Of a stretch of DNA of 64,000 nucleotides, positions 31,883-41,325 are shown one piece after another; within the stretch, counting starts at the first letter, position 1, and each line of letters begins with the position of its first letter. Below the pieces are notes generated by a model. It did no database searches. It was not told where the DNA came from and saw only the letters and a list, made by a program, of their open reading frames with translations. The stretch covers positions 682,001 through 746,000 of the forward strand of contig JAWARJ010000001.1 of assembly GCA_038893495.1 (NCBI GenBank), in the 5' to 3' direction. The DNA is from Thermoproteus sp. Lineage in GTDB: Archaea > Thermoproteota > Thermoprotei > Thermoproteales > Thermoproteaceae. The translations under genes and the position numbers were made by a program.

Positions 31883-34003
31883 CTACAAATCTATCCTTTT
31901 ATCCGCCACCTCTTCAAATTCCCCTAAATGCGACGTGACCAAGACCGTCCTCACGTCTCTGGCCAAGTCTCTAACCAGCTCCACAATCCTCCTCCTATGG
32001 ATCTCGTCGAGGTGTTCAGTGGGCTCGTCCAATATGAGCAGAGGCGGACGGCCCAAGAGGGCCTTGGCCAGAGCGACTCTGAGGGCGAGCGCCGCGAGGT
32101 TCGCCTCGCCTAGAGAGAGCGCCGTGTGGAGGAACTTCTGGCCGTCGCTTCTAGACACCACCACGTAGTACCTCCCCTCAATTTGGGCCAGCTCGGCGGA
32201 GCGGAAGACCTCTTTATGTCTAAGCCTAACGAAGACGTCGTTCAGCTCGGCGTTGACCGCCTCGATTAGGACCTTCCTCGCGAGAGGCTTTACGTCCTTT
32301 AGGGCGGATCTGACGGCCTTCCCCCTCTCCTCGGCCCTCCCGTGGATTTCCGCCTCCCTCTTGACTTCGGCCAGCTCCTTGGAGGTCCTCTCGAGCTCCG
32401 CCCTAAGGGACTTCGACTGCTCCTCGAGCTCCTCGGCCCTAGACGACGCCTTGAGGTAGGCCTCGGCCTTGGCTCTAAGCGCCTCGTAGGTCTTGCCCAA
32501 CTCCGCGAGCTTAGGCCTCAAGGCCGAAAGCTCCGCCTCCACTTGGGCGAGCCGGGCCCTCAATGCAGAAAGCCTCCTCTCGGTCTCGGCCCTCTTGGCC
32601 TCAAGGGCCTTCAACTCCTCTTCCAGCCTCCTCTTGGCCGAAAGCCTCGCCGAGGCCTCGGCCCTCCTCCTCTCCAACGCCTTTTGCTCCTCGTAGAGTC
32701 TTTTCAACTCTTCGAGCCTCCGCTTGGCCTCCCCCAAGCTGAGATGTAGGTATTCCTTCGTCTTCATGTACTCGTCGCGGGCCCTCTCGAGCCTCTTTAT
32801 GGCGCTCTCCACCTCGTAGGCTCTGGCCTCTATCCTCCTCAACTCCTCCTCAAGCCTTTTGGCCTCGCCTTCATGTCTCCGCACGGTCTCCTCCGTCAGA
32901 GGCCCGCCGCAGACTGGACACCTCCCCCCGCTGGCCATGCCCGCCACCTTCAAGACCTCTTTGGCTAGGCTCAACTTGGCCATCACCTCGGCCCTCTTGG
33001 CCCTCAACTCCTCCCTCTCCCTATAGGCCGCCTCCAGCTCTTCTGGCTTGAAGGACTTGGCCGCCTCTAGGTCGGCGCTGGACAAGACGTCTACAGCCCT
33101 CTTGGCCTCGTAGTATTTGGCCTCGACTGTGGGGTCCGGCTGGGGGAGTGACTTCAGCTCCTCTTCGAGCCTCTCCAGCGTCTTGAGCTCCTCGGCCTTC
33201 CTGTCGGCTTCTACGTCTAGCTCCACGAGCTCCTCCTCCAGCCTCTCCACCTCGGCCCTAAGAGACTTCGCCTCCTGCTCCAACGCGGCGGCCCTCTCCC
33301 GCAAGGCGCCGAATTGGGCCTCGGTCTCTTTATACTGCTGGAAGTAGGGACGGAGCCCCTCGGCCTCCCTCTTGGTCTCCTCCAACTTCGCCTCTATCTC
33401 CTTTAGGCGCCTAGAGGAGTCCTCGGCCCTCCTATTCAGCTCTTCGAGTCTTCCCTCGGCCCTCTCCCTCTTCTTGGAGACCGCCGTCAAGACGTCCCTA
33501 ACTATTTCGTCGAGCTCGTCGAACTCATCCAGGCGGAAGAGCCTATCGATGTACTCCGGCTCGAGCAATATCCGCCTCAACTCGCCCTGCCTTATATAGG
33601 CGAGATTTGCGAATTCCTCCACGCCGAGGCCCAACGCCTTTATGACGGCGGCCGTCACCTCCTGGTCACCTCTAGCCACCATCTTGCCTTCAGCCAACAG
33701 GTAGGTCCCCGCCGTTATGCTCCCCGAAGGCCCGAACCTCCTGGCCACTACGTACTCCACTCCGTCGAGCCCCACGAAGGACAGCTGGATCGAGGCCTCC
33801 GAGGCCCCCCTCCTCACTAGGTCTGACCACTTGGCCCTAGTCTTTTGGAGCCACCTAGAGCCGTAGAGGGCTATCGCGATCGCCTCCAAGAGGCTGGTCT
33901 TCCCGGCGCCGTTGGGGCCGTAGATGAAATTGACGCCCTCGACGAAGTCGGTCGCGAAGTCCTCGTGGACTCTGAAATTTCTAAGTTCTATCGACTTCAA
34001 CAT
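31883..34003 (-). CDS. rad50: DNA double-strand break repair ATPase Rad50
   Basis: SMC-like ATPase that, with Mre11, processes DNA ends. The N-terminal Walker A is GPNGAGKTSLLEAIA. Two long coiled coils flank the zinc hook GGRCPVCGGPL. The C-terminal half has the signature TALSLGEANLAALALRVAL and Walker B LLILDEPTEHLDE. I start it at ATG 34003 (706 aa), where the family's MLKSIELRNFRVHE opening lies, and not at 34033. It overlaps the mre11 end by 23 bases. At 706 aa it is shorter than many archaeal Rad50 proteins (near 850-900), mostly in the coiled coils. Confidence 0.95.
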   Translation of the reverse strand: MLKSIELRNFRVHEDFATDFVEGVNFIYGPNGAGKTSLLEAIAIALYGSRWLQKTRAKWSDLVRRGASEASIQLSFVGLDGVEYVVARRFGPSGSITAGTYLLAEGKMVARGDQEVTAAVIKALGLGVEEFANLAYIRQGELRRILLEPEYIDRLFRLDEFDELDEIVRDVLTAVSKKRERAEGRLEELNRRAEDSSRRLKEIEAKLEETKREAEGLRPYFQQYKETEAQFGALRERAAALEQEAKSLRAEVERLEEELVELDVEADRKAEELKTLERLEEELKSLPQPDPTVEAKYYEAKRAVDVLSSADLEAAKSFKPEELEAAYREREELRAKRAEVMAKLSLAKEVLKVAGMASGGRCPVCGGPLTEETVRRHEGEAKRLEEELRRIEARAYEVESAIKRLERARDEYMKTKEYLHLSLGEAKRRLEELKRLYEEQKALERRRAEASARLSAKRRLEEELKALEAKRAETERRLSALRARLAQVEAELSALRPKLAELGKTYEALRAKAEAYLKASSRAEELEEQSKSLRAELERTSKELAEVKREAEIHGRAEERGKAVRSALKDVKPLARKVLIEAVNAELNDVFVRLRHKEVFRSAELAQIEGRYYVVVSRSDGQKFLHTALSLGEANLAALALRVALAKALLGRPPLLILDEPTEHLDEIHRRRIVELVRDLARDVRTVLVTSHLGEFEEVADKRIDL

Positions 34004-35117
34004 AGAGCCAGTCCTCGACGGCCTTCCTCGCAAGGGCCTTGTCGCCGTCCCTTAAATGCGCCAGCGCCTTCACCACAGCCTCGGCGCCCTCGCCGAGCCT
34101 TTCCCTCAAGAGCCTCTCCACGGCCTCGTAGGCGGATCCCACCCTGGCCACTACGTGTCTCGGCTTCTTGGTTCTATCCACTACGTCCACGTAGAGGGCC
34201 TTGGCGAATTTTGCCGCATGGGACGAAGGCCGGAGGTCCTCGCGGATCTCGCCGTAGAGCTCCACCTTAACGACGACGCCCTCCCCGTCGAAGAGAGAAG
34301 AGGCCTTCTCAAGAGCCGCCTCTAAGTCCTTTAGGTCTTCGACGAAGGCCCTCAGCCTCAACATCCTCCTGCGGGGCTTGAGGAGGACCTCCCTCACCGA
34401 GGCGCTCTTGCCGGCGACGTCTATTATGTAAAAGCCCTTGGGCGCCGCCTCTTGGTGTAGCTCCCACCGGCCGCCCCTCCAATCCCAAGTCTCGAACTCC
34501 CCCGAATCCCAAAGCTCCAACGAGCCGGCCCAAAGGACTCCAGCGGGGTGCTTGGCCCCGTGGTCGTGCACGTGGCCGGCCGCCACGTGGACCGCCTTCA
34601 CTCCCGCCAACACGCCAGCGGGCATGGTGTATTCGTCGACCGACGCGGGGTATCTGGCCTTGACGCCCTCAACTGCTTGATGTATCGCCAAGATGGAGCC
34701 GGGCCTGGCCGAGAGTAGCTTCGCCCTATATTCCTCGGCCTTAGACCTAGGCGTGGCGCAGGCGCCGTAGAGCCAAACCCCGCCCAAGTCGGCCTCCTGG
34801 AAGCACAAAAGCCTCAAGGCCCCCACCTTGTCTAGAATCTTGAGGGGCGTCTCCTCGGGCCTCAAGTGGCTGTAGTCGTGGTTCCCCCCTATGGCGTATA
34901 TAGGCACGTCGAGCCCCTCCAATAGGTCCAACAGCCTCAAGAGAGTCCTCGTCGACGGCCTCCTGGTGTCCAACAGATCGCCTGTCACCACAACGGCGTC
35001 GGCCCCCTTGGCGAGCCTCAAGGCCTCTGCGAAAGCTTGGAAGTAGTCGTCTTCCCTCTCCTTGAGGTGGTACTGCTGGCGGCCCAGATGGGCGTCGCTT
35101 ATGTGGGCGACCTTCAT
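33981..35117 (-). CDS. mre11: DNA double-strand break repair nuclease Mre11
   Basis: Manganese-dependent nuclease partner of Rad50. The 378-aa protein has the phosphoesterase motifs in order: AHISDAHLGRQQYH, VVTGDLLDTRRPS, AIGGNHDYSHLR and the later AAGHVHDHG. The C-terminal region (about 270-378) would bind the Rad50 coiled-coil base. The ATG at 35117 overlaps the herA stop (ATGA), and its 3' end overlaps rad50, giving a coupled herA-mre11-rad50 operon. Confidence 0.95.
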   Translation of the reverse strand: MKVAHISDAHLGRQQYHLKEREDDYFQAFAEALRLAKGADAVVVTGDLLDTRRPSTRTLLRLLDLLEGLDVPIYAIGGNHDYSHLRPEETPLKILDKVGALRLLCFQEADLGGVWLYGACATPRSKAEEYRAKLLSARPGSILAIHQAVEGVKARYPASVDEYTMPAGVLAGVKAVHVAAGHVHDHGAKHPAGVLWAGSLELWDSGEFETWDWRGGRWELHQEAAPKGFYIIDVAGKSASVREVLLKPRRRMLRLRAFVEDLKDLEAALEKASSLFDGEGVVVKVELYGEIREDLRPSSHAAKFAKALYVDVVDRTKKPRHVVARVGSAYEAVERLLRERLGEGAEAVVKALAHLRDGDKALARKAVEDWLYVEVDRT

Positions 35118-36934
35118 GGCGCCCTCCTGACCTTTATTATCTCGGAGAGGGCCCTATACACGTGGTGGCAACCCGACTCCCCGCACTTGTTGCACTTGGC
35201 GTATTTCGACTCGAGCGATATCTCGACCTCGGCGCCGTCGGAAGTAAAGGCCTTCCAGACTCCGCCGTTGGGGGAAACCGACTTCAAGCCTACGCCCGAC
35301 GCGGCCAAGACGACAGAGGGGGGAGGCGGCTTGTTGAAGAGCCTCCTCCACATGGCCGCCACATCCTCGTCGGCCTTACGCCAAGCTTCGGCCAACGACA
35401 CGTCGGCGCCTCCGTAGTCCAAGAGGCGGTCCCTCAGCCTTATCACCGCTGGCAGCCTCACCACGGGGCCCAACACCACGGCCTCGCCCCTATCTAGGCC
35501 GGGCAAGTTCTCAAGATAGTCCTGTGCCAACTGCTCGCTACTATCCCTCACGGCCTCTTGGTCCTTGGGGTTTATTATCCTCATTATCACTTGCGACTGC
35601 ATCTGGCTCATGACGTCTGGATCCACGCGAGACGGCCTTTGTGTTATGACCACTAGATATGCCCCGAACTTCCTCCCCTCCGCCGCTATGCGGGACACCG
35701 CCTCGTAGGACCTAGTCCTCCTGGAGGACCTAGGGGGAGCGAACCTATGGGCCTCCTCTAGGACTATTACCACGGGCCTCTCCAACTTGACGCCCGGAAG
35801 GCCCCTCACGTGCCTCACCCTAGCCCTGAAGATCCTAGTCAAGAGGTGCCAAGCCACGTAGTCCTGTATCTCATCGCTGACGCCCGCCAGATTCACCACA
35901 GTGAAGTCAGCGAGGATTTTGGCCAGGGGAGTCGTCCTGGCCGAAAAAACGCCGAGCCTCGCCAGACGCCTCAAATAGGCCGCCGCGCTGAAGATAGAAT
36001 GGCGGTCCCTCCTGGCCAGCTCGGCAAGCTCGTCCGCCCTCTCGTCGTCGACCCCCCACTGCTTCAACGCCTTCTTCAACTGTTGGTCGCCTCTAAGCGC
36101 GAGCGACAATATCGAGGCGAGGCCCTTCGGCCCCATCTTCCTGGCGCCGGCCCTATAGGCGGCTCTGGCCAGGGCGTGGGCGAGATATATGGAATAACGA
36201 ATCTTAGTGGCCTTCGGCGGCACCCCCGCGGCGTCGGCCAGCGCGTCGGGGTCCATGTCCAACACGCCTATCCTATACATCACGTCCCCAGCGTGGTGCC
36301 TAGAGACCCTCACGGTCAGAGCACTTACGGAACCCAGCCTAGAGGCCGTGTCCCTAGCCGCGACGTACTCGCCGTGGGGGTCCAGGACGACCACGAGGGC
36401 CCCCCTCTTGAGGAGCTCCTCTATCAAGACCACAGAGAACCAAGTCTTACCGCTGCCAGTGGCCGCTATGACGGCCATATGTCTCTTGAGGCCCTCCACA
36501 TCTAGACATAGGTCCAAAGGCCTCGCCGAGAGCCTCCCGACGCAGAGCTGGCCCTCGCCATAGAGCTCAGCCACCTCCTCGTCGCTAGCCAAGACGACAG
36601 GGGCGCCTATCCTCGGAGGGAGCTTCGGCATGTGTATCTCGCCGTTCCAGATATAGCCGAGAATCCTCACCTTCGCCATCTGCACCTCCAACAGGTCGTG
36701 GGAGACCCCATCTACCACATTGTATAGAGGGAGGTCTCTCTTGAGCTGGTAGGGGTCCCTAATGATCTTGACTATCTGGCCCAGAAGCCTCACCTGTACG
36801 GGCTCCTCGCCGTCTGGAGGGATCTCGACGCTGTCGACGGCCACATATTCGTAGAGCCTCACGGGCCTCTCGGGGTCCAATGTGGCGAGGAACTCCGTGG
36901 GGGTCGAGCTGGCTATGACATACCCTATCTTCAT
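35114..36934 (-). CDS. herA: bipolar DNA helicase/translocase HerA
   Basis: Hexameric FtsK/HerA-type ATPase that works with NurA, Mre11 and Rad50 in resection of DNA ends. The 606-aa protein has an N-terminal HAS barrel region (1 to about 150) and the RecA core. Walker A is AATGSGKTWFSVVL, Walker B is RPVVIVLEEAHRFAPP, and the arginine-finger region follows (SRIAAEGRKFGAYLVVITQRPS). A C-terminal Cys cluster (CNKCGESGCHH) near the end is an unusual small zinc-site candidate. The start at 36934 follows a TATA-like element near 36954. It heads the resection operon. Confidence 0.94.
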   Translation of the reverse strand: MKIGYVIASSTPTEFLATLDPERPVRLYEYVAVDSVEIPPDGEEPVQVRLLGQIVKIIRDPYQLKRDLPLYNVVDGVSHDLLEVQMAKVRILGYIWNGEIHMPKLPPRIGAPVVLASDEEVAELYGEGQLCVGRLSARPLDLCLDVEGLKRHMAVIAATGSGKTWFSVVLIEELLKRGALVVVLDPHGEYVAARDTASRLGSVSALTVRVSRHHAGDVMYRIGVLDMDPDALADAAGVPPKATKIRYSIYLAHALARAAYRAGARKMGPKGLASILSLALRGDQQLKKALKQWGVDDERADELAELARRDRHSIFSAAAYLRRLARLGVFSARTTPLAKILADFTVVNLAGVSDEIQDYVAWHLLTRIFRARVRHVRGLPGVKLERPVVIVLEEAHRFAPPRSSRRTRSYEAVSRIAAEGRKFGAYLVVITQRPSRVDPDVMSQMQSQVIMRIINPKDQEAVRDSSEQLAQDYLENLPGLDRGEAVVLGPVVRLPAVIRLRDRLLDYGGADVSLAEAWRKADEDVAAMWRRLFNKPPPPSVVLAASGVGLKSVSPNGGVWKAFTSDGAEVEISLESKYAKCNKCGESGCHHVYRALSEIIKVRRAP

Positions 36935-37052
36935 AGCGGCCCTCCCGCCTCCTTATTCATGTAAAAAACGCCTCTATGCACGATAAAATATCTATAGTGT
37001 TTAAATAGGGTTAACTTACCGCATTTGAGTCCAGTATACAAAAAGTTTCGGG

Positions 37053-38336
37053 CTAGAGGCCCATGGCCATTTTGACCCTCCTGGCCATAGAGACGCCAGA
37101 GCCCCTCAACATCTGCTTCAAATAAACCGCATATTCCGCAAGTTGGCTGGACTTAAAGGACGCCACCTCGTGGGCGTACCAAAGCCAGTAGTTGTAATGC
37201 GCCTCATCCCTATATTGGGCCAGGAGGAGAGAGACCACGTCGTCCACCGAAGCTTGGGGGTAGAAGGCCTTGACCGACGCCCCGTCGAACATCTTCGTGC
37301 CCCACATAGGGACCTCCACGAGGAGGGGCTCGGACCTCTCAGACGGCTTGAGGTAGAACATCAACACCTTGGGCAACAACGAGAGGGCGCGCCTCGCCAT
37401 GTCTAAATAGTCGAAGGCAGACGCCTCGCCCCTAAAGGCTATGGCGTCCTCCACCCTGTCCTCTACGGCCTCCATCAGCCTCGCCACTGTGGTCAGGCCC
37501 TTGAAGCTCATATAGGCATCGCAGGCGCCTAGGAGCATAGGCGTGGTGTAGGTCCGGGCCGCCATGCCGCCCAGAACCACCGGGTCCGCCACCGACTGTT
37601 TAAACAACGCGTCTAACGCCGAGCGGGCCTCCGAGTCGTCTCTAAGCCTCTGGTAGGCCGAAAATATGGCCCTCCTAAACCTCCTAAGCCACATGACCGA
37701 ATACCACCTAAGCCCCCTATCCACTATGTAGTCGTCTAGCTTCCCCCGCAGAATCTCGAAGGCGGCATGCTCCTTGAGCACCTTGAACCTACTGTCCTTC
37801 GACACGAAGACAGCCTTAACGCCCGCCCCCTCGGCCTTCGCTAAAAGCTCGGCGAGGGAGTAGAGCGCCGCGATCATCTCAGGTATGTAGAATATGGATT
37901 GGAACTCCCTAGTCAATATGAGGTTGTGTATCAACATTATAGCCTTGGCGTATAGGGACCCATCCATAAGGAGGTAGTCAAAGCCCCCCTCCTCCAACGC
38001 CGCGGCGGCCGCCAGCGACTCCGCCATGGCCAAATAGGCCCAGGACACAGCCGAGGAGTCGACCGTCAAGACGTCCACAAGGAACTCCCTCTTCAAGAGG
38101 CCCCTCCCCACGGCCGCCGCCCTGGCCAGTATGATCTTGTGGCCGTTCTCCAGCTCCACGAGCCCTATGCCTCCGTCCACAGCCACCGCAGGCGCGTCGA
38201 GTTCCCCCTCGGGGGCTTCCTGTACAGGTATCTTGGCCCGTAGGAAGTCGAAGGAGGAGCTGAGGCGTTGATATTCGACGTACTTGCTTATTTTGCTCTT
38301 GGCGCCCCTCAGGAAGAGGTCGAAGAAGTGGTCCAC
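37053..38336 (-). CDS. nurA: 5'-3' nuclease NurA
   Basis: RNase H-fold nuclease that degrades the 5' strand in partnership with HerA. The 427-aa protein shows the N-terminal Asp motif in APAVAVDGGIGLVEL, the second acidic motif in YLLMDGSLYAKA, and VSKDSRFKVL. GTG 38336 lies about 24 bases from a minus-strand TATA-like tctatttattt (near 38356-38366). It sits 118 bases upstream of herA on the same strand but appears to have its own promoter, as herA does. Confidence 0.88.
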   Translation of the reverse strand: MDHFFDLFLRGAKSKISKYVEYQRLSSSFDFLRAKIPVQEAPEGELDAPAVAVDGGIGLVELENGHKIILARAAAVGRGLLKREFLVDVLTVDSSAVSWAYLAMAESLAAAAALEEGGFDYLLMDGSLYAKAIMLIHNLILTREFQSIFYIPEMIAALYSLAELLAKAEGAGVKAVFVSKDSRFKVLKEHAAFEILRGKLDDYIVDRGLRWYSVMWLRRFRRAIFSAYQRLRDDSEARSALDALFKQSVADPVVLGGMAARTYTTPMLLGACDAYMSFKGLTTVARLMEAVEDRVEDAIAFRGEASAFDYLDMARRALSLLPKVLMFYLKPSERSEPLLVEVPMWGTKMFDGASVKAFYPQASVDDVVSLLLAQYRDEAHYNYWLWYAHEVASFKSSQLAEYAVYLKQMLRGSGVSMARRVKMAMGL

Positions 38337-38445
38337 AGAGAATTAACTATAGCAAATAAATAGAGGTTGGAGGTTGCCTCTGAGGCGAGTACACAAAAAC
38401 TTTCAGCCCACTACAACCTTTATTACAGAGGGGAACTCCGCACAT

Positions 38446-39093
38446 ATGGTCCTGAAGCCTAGAGACAGAGTTGTGTTCATAGGCGACAGCATAACCGATG
38501 CGGGCAGAAGGGACGCCGCCCCGCCTCTAGGGAACGGCTATGTGGCCCTCTTCAAGGACCTAGTGGACGTCTCCAAGCCCGAACTGAGGCTAGAGGTAGT
38601 GAATAGGGGGATCAGCGGAAACACCGTGCGGGACCTAAAGGAGAGGTGGGAAGACGACGTGCTAGCCTTGAGGCCTGCCGCCGTGTCGGTACTAATAGGG
38701 ATAAACGACGTCCATAGGTACCTAGGCGGCGATCTGGGGCTCTCGCCCGAGGGCTACTACGAGACCTACAGGGAGCTCCTAGAGGCTACAGTGGGGAAGC
38801 TCGACGGCGCGGCGATACTCCTCATGGCGCCCTTCTACGTCAGCAGGGCCTCTGCCCTCGACACGACTCGCAGAAAGGTCTTGGAGCTCCTGCCCGAATA
38901 CGTCAGGGCTGTGGAGAGGCTCAGCGCGGAGTACTCGACGCTGTACGTAGACCTACACGCCGAGTTCCAAAAGCTCTTGGAATACATAGAGCCGGAGGAA
39001 TTGGCGCCAGACGCCATACACCCCACGCGGAAGGGACATATGTTGATAGCCCTCAAGGCCTATAGAGCCCTCGTGGGGGAGGAGGCAAAGTAA
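38446..39093 (+). CDS. SGNH/GDSL-family hydrolase (esterase)
   Basis: A 215-aa SGNH hydrolase. Block I is VVFIGDSITDAGRRD with the nucleophile Ser. Gly/Asn blocks follow (VNRGISGNTVRDL and VLIGINDVHRYLGG). Block V is APDAIHPTRKGH with the catalytic Asp and His. Such enzymes cleave esters of lipids or acetylated sugars; the substrate is unknown. No signal peptide is seen, so it is probably cytoplasmic. ATG 38446 is 24 bases after cctttattac. The longer upstream frame from 38374 would have to cross that promoter. Confidence 0.88.
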   Translation: MVLKPRDRVVFIGDSITDAGRRDAAPPLGNGYVALFKDLVDVSKPELRLEVVNRGISGNTVRDLKERWEDDVLALRPAAVSVLIGINDVHRYLGGDLGLSPEGYYETYRELLEATVGKLDGAAILLMAPFYVSRASALDTTRRKVLELLPEYVRAVERLSAEYSTLYVDLHAEFQKLLEYIEPEELAPDAIHPTRKGHMLIALKAYRALVGEEAK

Positions 39094-39116
39094 AATATAG
39101 GTATTTAGAGCCGGTC

Positions 39117-40112
39117 GTGGCCGAGATACTGGAGGCGAGATACCAAAGGGCGTCTTTCAACGGCTCGCAGGAAGTCTTGAGGGGAGACTTCGAGGCTAGG
39201 TACGGCCCCCGCTGGGCCGAACTCCTCGAAGCCGCCGAAGGGGCGGGCGAGGAGGACATACGGAAGGCCCAAGCCAACGCGGGGGAGCTGGCGGCCCTCG
39301 TGGCCTCTAGGATAGACGACGAGAGGGTCGCCTCCCTCTACGCCAAATACGCCAAGGACCTCACAGTAGAGGGACAACTTAAGGCGGGGCTGGAGCTGTT
39401 GGAGGTCCCCGAGGCCTTCGAGAAGATAATACGTTGGGGCCTCGCCATGCACTTCACAGACGACGTGGTGGCGGCCCCGCCCTACCTCGCCGGGCTCCTA
39501 GCAGGCTTGAAGCCGGTAGAAGTCCCGCTGGACGTCCACAAGGAGCTGGAAGCACTCGACGGGCCTCTGCTGGCCCTAATCGAAGGCGAAATCGCGGGCG
39601 ACGCCGACTGGGCCCTCTACGAGGAGGTCTACGGCCCCAAGCCATCCGCGCGGATTAGAGTAGGCCGCCTCGCGGTGTACGACCCAGAGCTAGGCCTCGT
39701 GGTGAACCCCGCCACATATCCCGACCAGGTACTGGAGGCGTTGTTGGAGTTGAAGGAGAGGAGGGCCAGGCGCATGGCGTCGGCCTTGGGCCTACACGGC
39801 GAGTACGAATTCGACGAGAGGTCCCGCTGCGGGCTGGCCTATCTCTCCTACGACGGGACCGCCGAGGGGAGCGCCGAGGTCTACATATGCCCCTGGCTGG
39901 CTGTGCCCGTATCCGTGGCGAGGAGGGGGAGAGTCAACAAGGTCTTCGTGGTGTGGGGCCAGCCGCCGAGAGGCCTCGCCAGGAGGAGAGACATGTTCGT
40001 CTTTCTCTACGAGGAGGGGGCCCGCGTCTACTACCCAGAGAGGGCCAAGACGATACACGAACACTTAGTGGACCTCCTCTATAGGTCGGGCATAGCGGTC
40101 GAGGAGGGATAG
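39117..40112 (+). CDS. protein of unknown function
   Basis: A 331-aa soluble protein with a helical N-terminal half (repeated Glu/Ala-rich helices to about residue 190) and a mixed C-terminal half containing RCGLAYLSYDGTAEGSAEV and YICPWLAVPVSVARRGRVN. It ends near RAKTIHEHLVDLL. No family recognised. GTG 39117 lies about 22 bases after taaaatatagg (39092-39102), right after the esterase stop, so it has a separate promoter 23 bases downstream of that gene. Confidence 0.7.
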   Translation: MAEILEARYQRASFNGSQEVLRGDFEARYGPRWAELLEAAEGAGEEDIRKAQANAGELAALVASRIDDERVASLYAKYAKDLTVEGQLKAGLELLEVPEAFEKIIRWGLAMHFTDDVVAAPPYLAGLLAGLKPVEVPLDVHKELEALDGPLLALIEGEIAGDADWALYEEVYGPKPSARIRVGRLAVYDPELGLVVNPATYPDQVLEALLELKERRARRMASALGLHGEYEFDERSRCGLAYLSYDGTAEGSAEVYICPWLAVPVSVARRGRVNKVFVVWGQPPRGLARRRDMFVFLYEEGARVYYPERAKTIHEHLVDLLYRSGIAVEEG

Positions 40113-40158
40113 GCCGGTTTGACTTAAAACTATATAAAGATGTAGCGGGTAGGCGGAC

Positions 40159-41325
40159 ATGAGCATTAGCAGGCCGCCCAACGGCGTCTACGTCTTGAAG
40201 ACGGCAGTGGAGATGAGGGCCTTCATCAACCTGCTCAAGAAGTTTAGGGGATACGCCACGACTCTAATCACCCTCTACATCAACGGCGAGAGGCCCATGC
40301 CGGACGTCTTGACCCTATTGAGGAGCGAGTGGTCCACTGCCTCCAACATAAAGGACAAGACCACGAGGACCCACGTCCAGGACACCTTGGAGCGCATAGT
40401 GAATAACCTCAAGGGGGAGGCCAAGGCGCCCGAAAACGGCATGGCGGTCTTCGCCGGCTTCCACATGATAAATCCCGGCAACTACGAGTGGGTGTACTAC
40501 GTGGTGGTGCCGCCCCAGCCCATATACACCTTCAAATACATATGCGACACCGCTTTCCACACCGAGATATTGGAGGACCAGATAAAGTCCAGCGTGGCCT
40601 ACGGCATAGTGGTGGTGGAGAGGGGAGAGGCCGTCTTGGCGGTCTTGAGGGGAGGCCAGTGGGAAGTCATAAAGACCGTTCAATTCTTCGTGCCCGGGAA
40701 GCACAGCGCAGGCGGGCAGTCGGCCAACCGCTACAAGAGGCAGACCGAACATCTAGCCGAGGTGTTCTACAAGATGGTGGCCGAAGAGGTCAACAAGGTC
40801 TTCCTCGCCATGCCGGGCCTCAAGGGCCTCATCGTGGCGGGGCCAGGCCCCACAAAGGAGGACTTCCTAGAGGAGGGAGGGCTGGACTACCGCCTCAAAG
40901 ACAAAGTGCTGGCGGTTGTGTCGGCCTGTTGCGCCAACGAGTACGGCGTCATCGAGGCCATTAGGAACGCAGAGGAGCAGTTGAAGGAGAGCGAATACGT
41001 CAAGGCCAAAGAGCTCATGGACAGAGTCATGTACTACGCCGTGAAGAAGAGCGAGTATATGGTCTACGGCAAGGACAAAGTCATGAAGGCCATGGACATG
41101 GGCATAGCAGAGGTCATAATCGTGGCAGAGGAGCTCGGCGAGGACGAGGTGTTGGACGTAATAATGAAGGGAGACTCCAAAGGCGTCAAAGTGGAGGTAG
41201 TGCCCAGAGGCGTGGAGGAGAGCAAGACGTTGGTACAGGCCTTCGGGGGCTACGTGGCCCTCCTAAACACCCCCGCCTGGGTGTTAGAACAGGCCGCCCA
41301 AGCCGCAGAGGCCAAGGCCAGCTAG
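40159..41325 (+). CDS. prf1: peptide chain release factor aRF1
   Basis: Recognises all three stop codons and triggers release of the peptide. The 388-aa protein has the N-terminal decoding domain with YICDTAF (the YxCxxxF motif) and NIKD at residues 63-66 in place of the usual NIKS. The central domain has the catalytic GGQ in KHSAGGQSANRYKRQ, and the C-terminal domain is archaeal in length. ATG 40159 is 24 bases after tatataaa (40131-40138). It converges with cysC with a four-base overlap. Confidence 0.96.
   Translation: MSISRPPNGVYVLKTAVEMRAFINLLKKFRGYATTLITLYINGERPMPDVLTLLRSEWSTASNIKDKTTRTHVQDTLERIVNNLKGEAKAPENGMAVFAGFHMINPGNYEWVYYVVVPPQPIYTFKYICDTAFHTEILEDQIKSSVAYGIVVVERGEAVLAVLRGGQWEVIKTVQFFVPGKHSAGGQSANRYKRQTEHLAEVFYKMVAEEVNKVFLAMPGLKGLIVAGPGPTKEDFLEEGGLDYRLKDKVLAVVSACCANEYGVIEAIRNAEEQLKESEYVKAKELMDRVMYYAVKKSEYMVYGKDKVMKAMDMGIAEVIIVAEELGEDEVLDVIMKGDSKGVKVEVVPRGVEESKTLVQAFGGYVALLNTPAWVLEQAAQAAEAKAS

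Noticed and set aside
32253-33599. Several Ser-rich plus-strand frames opposite rad50
   Set aside because: They mirror the Glu/Leu-rich coiled-coil codons of Rad50 on the other strand.
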